A stretch of DNA of 11,159 bases from Phoronis ovalis (taxonomy: Eukaryota > Phoronida > Phoronidae), in NCBI GenBank assembly GCA_028565635.1, contig JAOXYB010055778.1:1-11159 (forward strand). The letters run 5' to 3'. Each line of letters opens with the position of its first letter. The stretch's first letter is position 1. The notes beneath the pieces were generated by a model. That model was not told the origin of the DNA, ran no database searches, and saw only the letters and a program-made list of their open reading frames with translations. The position numbers and the translations under genes are program-made. This document shows, piece by piece, positions 1-6,735 of the stretch.

Positions 1-1556
1 ATTCTTACAATTATCTGCTAAAGAATATATATTTATTGTGCTTCTCTGGTGCTTGGATGTTACTAAAAATAATGTTTGAGTTGTTTACAATAAAAAAATA
101 TGTATGTTTGTTTATCTATATTTCATTTAATTAGGATAATGTGTGATTAAATGATTAAACCAAACAATAGTCACTACTTTAAGTAACCAAACGTCAATTT
201 AAGGACCCTTGGCCAGTTCTAGCAATGTTAATTATTTGTTTGGAATTTACTATCAGTTATTTGATTTATTTCATTTCTTCTATAATTTTCTTGCTGCAAC
301 AGGGAGGACATTTTCTGTAATATTGCATAACAACAACCAGATTTAAGATGATTTTCATCAGCACTAAGTATCGCCTATTTTAAAGGCATCAAGGTGTTAC
401 TATATGTCATACAAATCTAGTAAATACTATTGGCGTAGTAAAAGACTCAGTTAACGAGCTACTATACTACTATATATGCTAATATGATTAACTTAGCAAA
501 AAATGACAAACTGTCAATATAAACGTACTTGTAATTACATAAATGCCTCTAGAGACATTTAAACCACACTGATTGAAAAATCTCAGAATGGTAAACTAGG
601 AGCCGAGAAATCAAATCTAATAAGTCGTTCCAAGTAGTGCAAACAAAAGATATTTAAACTAAAATGCTACAAATGCAATTTTTCAATCATAACATTCAAC
701 TACATTTTCATAACAGATAACGTTACCATGACATTTTAAATTAAGCACTTTTTATAACTTAGAAAAGTGATTACTTTATAAGAGATTATTCGATCTTAGT
801 GTCACCACAGTTAAGTGTAGTAAAAATGTTCAGCAAGAATTACATTCTTATTTGGTGCCCAGCTTGTTTGGCATCGGACGAATACTTACTTTACATAAAA
901 ATTTTAAATAACTGAAAAACTGCATACACTAATACTTGTTCATTCTACATCACTCAGACCAAAACATATTCAAATTAGAAAAAATGAGCATGGAAATTAA
1001 AAACCTTTGACAAGGTTCTTTTGTTATGAAATATAGAGAACGGAGTGGTTCCATTTTGAGGGGTTTTGATTCTGAGTTTACAATTTCCACTACAAGTTTT
1101 CTAGCCCTTTATACAAGACTTTGTATAATATGAACAATAGTATCGTACTATTTTGAATTTTTCTAAACCTTACAATGTAACAAACAACAGAGGGTTATAA
1201 CAATAAAGAGTAATTAAGGTAATTACACAGGTAAATAATGAGAGAATAATTACATCTCTCAGGATAATGGGATTTTTGCTACTAATCAACTGCCAAGCCC
1301 TTGTGGTCCTTGAAGTGTAAGAATAAGAGATGTGAAGTAATTTTCTTGTTTTTTTTATAAAATTCTTTCCTTGTTTTAATAATACTACATTGTTACTACA
1401 AAAGAATCTTATGTTCATCACATCACATGTACTTTACTGCTAAAAAAATACTTATATAGTTTTGTATAGTTTTAGCGAGTAAACTATGTTTTAAAATAAA
1501 ATATTTTTTAACGAAAAGCATTATTTTAAATTCAACTGAATCAATTACAACTTCAG
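1..1556. other. AT-rich non-coding stretch, no gene seen
   Basis: No convincing exon is visible on either strand. A pyrimidine-rich acceptor-like run ends with AG at 301-302, but the sequence after it meets a stop within about 40 bases in every frame (the longest reading gives 14 residues before TAA). Small perfect hairpins lie at 1002-1017 (AACCTT/AAGGTT), 1110-1127 (TATACAA/TTGTATA), 1136-1152 (AATAGTA/TACTATT) and 1466-1487 (ATAGTTT/AAACTAT). A 20-base near-palindrome with one mismatched pair lies at 541-560. At this base composition about a dozen perfect 7-bp stems are expected by chance in the window, so these are recorded as structure only. The stretch reads as intron or intergenic DNA. 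Confidence 0.6.
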
Positions 1557-1675
1557 AAACAAAATCAGTATGGAATGAAGTATCATCAATCTTGGAAAAC
1601 TGTCAAAAAAGAGTAAAAATTGTGCAAGAATCCTATAAAAAGATTCAAAACAAAGTGCAGACGACATATGATAGG
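1557..1675 (+). CDS. Candidate internal exon encoding a coiled coil
   Basis: The plus frame with codons starting at 1532, 1535 and so on is open from 1460 to 1729. I delimit an exon by the acceptor-like CTTCAG at 1551-1556 and the donor AGG|GTAAGA at 1673-1681. The 119-nt exon would enter with two bases of a split codon and leave in phase 0. It encodes about 39 residues including SVWNEVSSILENCQKRVK and ends NKVQTTYDR. Counting the W of SVWNEV as residue 1, hydrophobic residues fall at V4, L8, C11, V15, V18, Y22, I25 and V29, a strict 3-4 alternation, while nearly all other positions are K, Q, E, N, S or T. This is the signature of an amphipathic coiled coil. The family is not recognised. The pyrimidine tract before the acceptor is weak and a 90-codon open run is near the chance limit, so this is a hypothesis. 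Confidence 0.35.
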
Positions 1676-1732
1676 GTAAGAAAACAATTTTATATAAAAA
1701 TCCACATAGCTGAGATATCAATGAAATCATAA

Positions 1733-4122
1733 AAACGTGATTTTACTACTAGACCCAGATTATCATTATTATAGGTTAAACATTGCATGGAGTGTCTATA
1801 GCAATAAATACGAAAATGGATGATTTTTAAGTACAACAAAGTATTATGCACAAATCAAAAAAAAATGATATGCAGGTATATTACTAACTATAATATAGTA
1901 GGCAACCAAGCAGAATATATTAATTAGGTACTTTCCAAAGAACTTTTGTTTCACTAACAAAGTTAGAATTTCAAGTGTTCTGCACAAAGTAATTAATCGA
2001 GCTACTATACTCTTTTTTGTTTTCTGTATTTATACGAAATAAAAACTGATATTCAGAAGTATTGATGTGTAGTCAACTTTCCAGCTATAATTGATTCCTT
2101 TATTACATCAAAATAGGTCAAATAGTTGTTCAGTATTTAAAGAAAAGTTATTGAATAAAAAATGCTGGTTGTTTGTAAGACTACAATAAATAATGATATT
2201 CATCCATTTTCAGTCAATCAGTTATAGTATTTTGTATCCCTAATGTATGTATATTTAAACAGTTAGAATTTATCCATATTCAGGTAATAAATGAACACCT
2301 AAAATTACCCAGTAATGGCATTATGCCAAAAACTGAGCCAATCAGAATTCATCAGTATGACATCTGGTGTATACTGTTTGGTCTTATAGCATAAGCTACC
2401 AGGCTACCTTGTCTATGTACTAGTTACCTAGCACATGGTAAAAGCAATTATGCAATATTATCAATTACATACAGCTGCAAACTCATTTTAATTCAATTAA
2501 AAAAAATTTCATTACATTAAAATAATCTTCTAGAAAACAGTATGCATCTTACACTCATTCTCAGAAATGACCTGTTTATATGCCTTTTGTACTCAAATGC
2601 ACAACGAAGGGTCTCAGTGATATAATATTGCAAAATTATGAAATTTTGTAGCAATAAGAAAAGAGCAGGCACAAATCTCAAACTCTGTAAAATCAAAGAC
2701 AAATCTTATATAATTATATTCAAGTGCAGTAACTAATTCAGTCACCTCGTTGGATGGCCATAATACCACAAAAATACAAAGATTTTGTGTTGTTTGCAAA
2801 AAGTAAGATTGTACAAAATAATACAGAAAGACACAAGTGTAGCAAAGGCAAAATATGCAGAGATGCCAGAGTGTTAAAGCATTTGCTTTAGAGCATTGAT
2901 ATAATAAAATAGTAAGTAACTGCAAATATAAATATTTTACAACCAAGATGTAGCAAAGAATTCTCAATCATAATGTAATTAATTAAATTTTCATGTGCTG
3001 AAAATGCCAACAAGAACCTTCACCTGAGAATGTGATAAACACAAACAAAAGATATTGCAGGAGCTAATAAATATTCATATTTATACAATTAGCACATTAT
3101 TCCTAACAACCACAACTGTTGAAGCGCAATTATCAAAATTTGCAAGTTGACATCATCTGATTCTAATTCAATTACATTCTTTAGTCACATTGAAAATTAC
3201 TGTAAATATATACAACGCTAATATACAAATAGTCAAAGCTTATAATAGGAAAAATAAATGTTAAAGAACAATCGTTTTGTTTCATGTAAATACCCTTGGT
3301 AAATGATATATTTAGTTGTATCATAGCTTCGGCTTTTAGGATAATTCTACTGTTGCATGAAGTGTTACTAATGAAGGAGCTTTTTTTTGTATTTGAATAA
3401 CAATATTTGCTACTTTTTTTATCTCCAGTTAGAATATTAGTGATAAAATAAGAAATAGAAAGCTTTCATAATTTCATAATTTATAAAGTACTTAACGTTT
3501 TATTGAACTATTTCCATTTGGTAAAAAATTCCCAATGATAGAAATTAAACTAGTTTACCAAAAATCATGATAAGATGCTTTATGCAAAATATCACTTCTG
3601 TTATATTATTGCTAATTGCAACATCTATGCTGCCTTATAATGCCTGTCAATGAGACAGTAAGACTTCATTATCAGTCATGTTGAGCAGTCATGGCATGGA
3701 TGTTCACATTTTTTCTACAAAACTAAACTAGTTTAGCACCTTAACAGTAAGTAACTACATACATACCCACATCATTCTAAAGAATTGTTATTTACAACCT
3801 AATGTCAATCAATAATAATAACAGCCAACATATGATTGCATACATATTACTGTTTCAAAATAAACAATGTTTGACATTTATCCTATCTTGACAGAGAAGT
3901 TTTTGCGATATTTACGAAAACAGTAGCAAAATAATTATTAAAGCAAGTCCTGTACATAGGAAGCCCATTTCACAATGTCACATTTACCTTCACTTAGTAA
4001 TTGATTATTGGTGTTCAGCTAGATATGCAAGGTAATATCAGTAAAAGTCAACATAAGAGGAAAACAATATTGTTGAAAACACACATGCTTTCCCATGACT
4101 CTGTAATCCTAATAATAATTAG
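1733..4122. other. AT-rich, intron-like stretch with one weak exon candidate
   Basis: No confident gene. The best patch is plus-strand 2284-2391: it follows an acceptor-like TCCATATTCAG, starts in phase 0 (matching the exit phase of the 1557-1675 candidate) and reads VINEHLKLPSNGIMPKTE before ending near DIWCILFGLIA and a TAA. V and L at its start would continue the heptad of the preceding candidate. No good donor follows, only a weak CTG|GTGTAT. A 45-codon plus-strand ORF at 2754-2891 and a 117-codon T-rich minus-strand run at 2614-2967 look like composition noise. A perfect 14-bp palindrome lies at 3723-3736 and a perfect 7-bp stem at 4107-4124. Two separate CTAAGT-type or GTAAGT-type donors occur without a matching open exon. 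Confidence 0.5.
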
Positions 4123-4257
4123 GAGCTTAGTGTGGTTAACAAAAGAACAGAGACACCTGGTGGACAATCAGCCACCTTAGCAACTAATTATTCAAAGTAC
4201 AATGTAGGTGGTGTCAAAGGGATAAGTACACCATGCAAAATATACCAGATTGTAATG
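4123..4257 (+). other. Stop-free, G+C-enriched patch; weak exon candidate
   Basis: The frame is open from 4123 to a TAA at 4258, directly after an acceptor-like AATAATTAG ending at 4122. It codes for 45 residues such as ETPGGQSATLATNYSKYN, with an unusual share of G, P, T and S for this AT-rich window; local G+C is about 35-40%. Possible donors are weak (ATT|GTAATG at about 4250 in phase 0, or TAG|GTGGTG in phase 1). Competing short stems also lie here: GACACC (4152-4157) with GGTGTC (4210-4215), GGTGG (4159-4163) with CCACC (4172-4176), and CCACCT (4172-4177) with AGGTGG (4206-4211). These base pairs could by themselves explain the locally higher G+C. No family is recognised. Confidence 0.15.
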
Positions 4258-4506
4258 TAACCAGCTAGTAGCTTCAAACGTCCAAATGATTCTGGATAGA
4301 TATGTAAACTCTGAAGTCTACAAGAAGTTGGCTAATTTTTTAATATTATTCATAAGCTCTAATATAATAAAAAAACAAAACAATTAACATCTTAACCCAG
4401 CACAATAGTGTACAGCTATAAACCAGTCAACAAAGTAATAAATTATGAGCTATTAAGAGACATATTAATGACTATCAAGACAGCTCAGTTGCTAATTATC
4501 ATCCAG

Positions 4507-4643
4507 CGGGCTCATACTCTGATGACTTCCAAATAATATGTTCCGGCACAGTATCGACTGATTCATTCTTTCTTACTAATATAAAAGGGCGTACAGGTTA
4601 CATGTTTCCGAAATATGTTCTACAATATCATGGATTTTTATAA
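4507..4643 (+). CDS. Candidate last coding exon, SH3-like C-terminus
   Basis: An acceptor-like ATTATCATCCAG ends at 4506 and the frame then runs to TAA at 4641-4643 (the same frame is open back to 4449). The exon would begin with two bases of a split codon, then GSYSDDFQIICSG and, nearer the end, FFLTNIKGRTGYMFPKYV, followed by six or seven residues and the stop. The spacing of DFQII, the aromatic pair FF, the G-R-x-G-Y turn and the terminal Y-V resembles the second half of an SH3 domain (strand, two aromatics, GRxGxFPxNYV), although the proline sits one residue late relative to the usual pattern. G+C is about 47% over 4501-4560, well above background. An AATAAA at about 4834 could serve polyadenylation. 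The opposite strand is also open here for 33 codons, so strand is not certain. The preceding exon carrying the first half of the domain was not found. Confidence 0.3.
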
Positions 4644-4804
4644 TGCTTCCTTGCACTATAAACTTCAAAACATCTTAATTGCATAAAAAATTATATAAAA
4701 ATGATTTCTTCATAAAAAAACCTTAAATTGTTAAACAATCCCCTCAACCTTTGAGAATGTTATATTTTTATTTACTAAAACTTCAACTGTTGCGCAACAC
4801 TTAA

Positions 4805-5013
4805 GGCTAAACTGGACCCTCATCACTGTTTAAATAAAAATTCGTGAAAAATCTGCATTACATTTTTTTCACTCAAAATAGATGTTTCTAAAACTTTAAC
4901 ATTCAAGCTATTTCATAATTGGTATTTTCAAACTATTGTGTAAAATGTATGAAATTTAATTAGCATTTAATTACACTCTACAAAAATCATTAGGTACATC
5001 TTACGGGAAAATC
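4805..5013 (+). repeat. Left arm of the foldback element
   Basis: This arm contains the three blocks that pair with the right arm, at 4805-4850, 4885-4905 and 4982-5013. It carries an insertion of about 20 bases (around 4855-4880, including a run of T) that the right arm lacks. An AATAAA lies inside the first block at about 4834, where the paired position on the other arm also reads AATAAA on the minus strand. Confidence 0.7.
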
Positions 5014-5231
5014 CAGTAGATAAAAATTCGGGTTAATATATTTTTAGCAGGTAATCGATATTCCCATAATTTGTTTTTGACCATTTTTAAATTGCACCAG
5101 GGATTTTGGTTATATAATCAATTTAGTTTTTTTAGCAAATAAAAAAATACTCTTTTTTAAACATTGATTAGTAATTCAAAGATTATTCACGGTATTTACA
5201 ATTTGGTCATAACAACTAATGGAAATATCAA

Positions 5232-5411
5232 GATTTTGCAGTAGGATGTACCTTATGATTTTTATGAGTTGTCATAAAACATTAATTAATTTTATGTATT
5301 GCACACACAAGTCTAAAAATATCACCATAACATAGTATGAATGTTAAAGTTTTAGAAAAATATTATTTTCACAAATTTTTATTTAAATAATGACGAGGAT
5401 CCAGCTTAGCC
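5232..5411 (-). repeat. Right arm of the foldback element
   Basis: This is the inverted copy of the left arm, shorter because it lacks the insertion. Two of the differences from the left arm sit at CpG/TpG or CpG/CpA pairs (CTCGTC against CTCATC; TTCGTG against TTTGTG), as expected if methylated cytosines decayed after insertion. Confidence 0.7.
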
Positions 5412-5415
5412 TTAA

Positions 5416-5881
5416 GAGATTTACATAATTATAACATCCTTACTACAAGACAAAAGGAGCTGATTTTTTTCACCAATATTATGTCTAGACTTGCACCACT
5501 ATCAGTACATAATCGTACGGTGCCCACTGCAGTTGTATTTTAAACGCCTTCCTAGCATTTAACTCAGATACAAATGCCGAGCCATAACTCCTAATCTATA
5601 TGAGGAATCATTTATATAAATAAAAGAAGTTTCCCAATTGAAAGGCATGCATTGGCTACATCAATGAGCAGGCTCTCTTGGGGTTTAGTGTACGCATTAG
5701 CAGTATAGTGTATTGTGTTACAGGGGTTATTGACTTAACCTGTCTTGCTCATTTCATTCAGCCTAAACCTTTAATGCAATCTCATACTTTGAGAGTATAC
5801 AGCCATTCTTCTCGCTTTGCATTGTGGTACTAGGCACACTTAATTATGTGCAATTACCCTGAATTACCCTGCATTTAACTC
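5416..5881. other. Non-coding stretch between two repeats, no gene seen
   Basis: No supported exon. An acceptor-like pyrimidine run ends in CATTTCATTCAG at 5761, but no donor or long open frame follows. A bulged hairpin lies at 5720-5743 (ACAGG..TTA against TAACCTGT), and a 5-bp stem at 5834-5851 (GCACA/TGTGC). Base composition is slightly richer in G+C than the left half of the window. Confidence 0.5.
5852..5871. repeat. Two exact tandem copies of a 10-bp unit
   Basis: AATTACCCTG occurs twice in direct succession (5852-5861 and 5862-5871) just ahead of the tRNA-like SINE head. No matching copy is visible past the far end of the composite repeat, so it cannot be called its target-site duplication. 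Confidence 0.7.
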
Positions 5882-5963
5882 ATTTTCGTGGCGCATTTAT
5901 AGTGTGTTGTACTATCTATAGCATTGAGTGAAAATATCCTTGGGTTTGATTCCTGACTGGGAC
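5882..5963 (+). repeat. tRNA-like head of a SINE
   Basis: The sequence keeps the internal RNA polymerase III promoter layout of a tRNA gene. An A-box-like TGGCGCATTTATAG lies at 5889-5902. A B-box-like GGTTTGATTCC at 5943-5953 differs from GGTTCGANTCC at one position. The T arm still folds: 5940-5944 pairs with 5952-5956 (five pairs, two G-T) around the 7-base loop TTTGATT. The D stem also folds, 5891-5894 with 5902-5905. The anticodon arm has lost pairing, and the acceptor strands (5882-5888 and 5957-5963) do not pair. It is therefore not a working tRNA but a decayed tRNA-derived head, as found at the 5' end of SINEs. The parent tRNA cannot be named. Confidence 0.6.
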
Positions 5964-6035
5964 ATGATATAAATGCCCGGGGATATGACTTCCATCCAAA
6001 GTGATACGGAGGGTCCCGCTGGAAAGGGTCGGGTT

Positions 6036-6178
6036 TTTTGGGTCCTAGGTATCTCTGCTGCTGGCTATTTTGCAATTTTGGTATCTCAACTGTAAGCGAA
6101 TTTACCCAGTTTGGTACCTCTACTGTTGATTATTTTACCTTTATTGGTATCTCTACTGTCAACTTTTTTGCCCCTTCC
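6036..6178 (+). repeat. Minisatellite block 1, four ~32-bp units
   Basis: Degenerate direct repeats have GGTATC or GGTACC anchors at 6048, 6080, 6113 and 6146, spaced 32, 33 and 33 bases. The best consensus core is TTTGGTATCTCTACTG, followed by a variable T-rich part. The first unit is the most diverged (TAGGTATCTCTGCTG). Confidence 0.8.
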
Positions 6179-6371
6179 ACCAGCTAGCTTCCCCATTTCG
6201 TCCATGTTGTTCTTGAGGAAATTGCACATGCGCAGTGAGTATGTTTACAATCGAGGCACCTTTAGGCTAATTAAATCTATCGAAAATAAAAACTAACCAT
6301 TCTAAAAGCGAAAGGAGAAGTTAATACTTTATAGCTTCCACGTATACTAGCTGACAGACAAGACGTTTAGC
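6179..6371. other. Non-repetitive interruption of the minisatellite
   Basis: About 190 bases separate the two direct blocks and show no unit anchors. They include GCACATGCGCAG at 6224-6235, close to an NRF-1-type palindrome (YGCGCAYGCGCR) with one deviation. That could be a promoter-type site carried by the repeat or coincidence. No gene seen. Confidence 0.5.
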
Positions 6372-6511
6372 CATTGGTATCTTAATGGACAGAAATTTGG
6401 TATCTTTACTGCTAACATTTTACTTTTGGTATCTCTACCGCCAAGATTTTCACCATTTGGTATCGGTACCGACAGCATTTTTGAGCTCGAATTAGGTATT
6501 GTTACTGAAAG
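6372..6511 (+). repeat. Minisatellite block 2, five units
   Basis: Unit anchors GGTAT occur at 6376, 6399, 6428, 6459 and 6495, with spacings of 23, 29, 31 and 36 bases. The core TTTGGTATCTYTACYG matches block 1. The last unit has drifted (AGGTATTGTTACTG) and leads into AAAGGGTCTGGGAG, which resembles the sequence just before block 1. Confidence 0.8.
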
Positions 6512-6527
6512 GGTCTGGGAGTTCCAG

Positions 6528-6610
6528 CTGGTAGAAATCCAAATTTTTGAATTTCTTTACAGTAGCAATCCAAAAAAATACAGTAAGAAGTATACAATCC
6601 AAATCCAAAA
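6528..6610 (-). repeat. Minisatellite block 3, three inverted units
   Basis: The reverse complement of the unit core is CAGTAGAGATACCAAA. Matching degenerate copies occur at 6528-6546 (CTGGTAGAAATCCAAATTT), 6559-6574 (ACAGTAGCAATCCAAA) and 6580-6610 (ACAGTAAG..ACAATCCAAA). The ATCC anchors are spaced 31 and 29 bases, the same period as the direct blocks. The array therefore switches orientation at about 6512-6527. Confidence 0.55.
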
Positions 6611-6651
6611 TTTTCAATTGGACTGCACACCCCCATCAAAAAATACCTTGA

Positions 6652-6684
6652 GTACACCCCCCGGGATAAACTCCCAAAAGGGAG
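6652..6684. repeat. C-rich run and small hairpin in the repeat tail
   Basis: GTACACCCCCCGGG (6652-6665) is followed by a perfect 5-bp stem, CTCCC (6671-6675) with GGGAG (6680-6684), around an AAAA loop. This is the most G+C-rich spot in the window and marks one end of the composite repeat. Confidence 0.6.
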
Positions 6685-6735
6685 GCTGTAAAAGGGAAAG
6701 AAAAATTGCTGGGCGAGCTTCTAACAGCGAGAGGT

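Larger units (their letters stand above)
4801..5415. mobile_element. TTAA-flanked foldback (MITE-like) element
   Basis: The sequence from 4801 reads inward like the reverse complement of the sequence ending at 5415. The outer 50 bases (4801-4850 against 5366-5415) match at 44 positions. A second block (4885-4905 against 5338-5358) is a perfect 21-base match, and a third (4982-5013 against 5232-5263) matches at 28 of 32. Weaker inverted similarity continues toward the centre near 5140. Both ends carry TTAA (4801-4804 and 5412-5415), and the termini inside it begin GGCTAARCTGGA. TTAA target duplications are the hallmark of piggyBac-type elements and related MITEs, so I infer a non-autonomous foldback element of 607 bp between the TTAAs. 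It has no coding capacity. A transcript across it would fold into a long double-stranded RNA. The superfamily is inferred from the TTAA alone. Confidence 0.75.
5882..6735 (+). mobile_element. Composite repeat: SINE head, minisatellite, C-rich tail
   Basis: This segment is richer in G+C than both flanks and holds, in order, the tRNA-like head, a body with two similar GGAAAGGGTC/TGAAAGGGTC motifs (6020-6029 and 6504-6513), tandem units in two direct blocks and one inverted block, and a C-rich tail with the run CACCCCCC at 6655-6662. Read on the minus strand, it starts with a G-rich run followed by GGTAT-type repeats. From general familiarity this resembles dispersed repeats of marine invertebrates that pair a G-rich end with a ~30-bp minisatellite; that is recall, not a database match. 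The open frame at 6426-6803 lies within the repeat units and tail and is not considered a protein. The outer borders are approximate. Confidence 0.5.

Noticed and set aside
303-345. Short terminal-exon reading after the acceptor-like AG at 301-302
   Set aside because: Only 14 codons to a stop, with no second line of evidence; it would also conflict with a plus-strand gene continuing downstream.
870-915. 22-nt minus-strand microexon between TTTTTCAG and a GTAAGT donor
   Set aside because: Splice motifs are good, but the exon is too short and AT-rich to separate from chance, and its length is not a multiple of three.
1170-1421. 83-codon open run on the minus strand
   Set aside because: Composition-driven, with a hydrophobic tail from T-rich DNA and no recognisable motif.
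2614-2967. 117-codon open run on the minus strand, hydrophobic and rich in C, F, L and Y
   Set aside because: It is the reading of a T-rich strand; about one run of this order is expected by chance, and it shows no domain, no sensible start context and no splice support.
5875-6075. 66-codon open run on the minus strand over the SINE head
   Set aside because: Its ESNPR-type reading is simply the complement of the tRNA B box, a common false peptide in SINEs.
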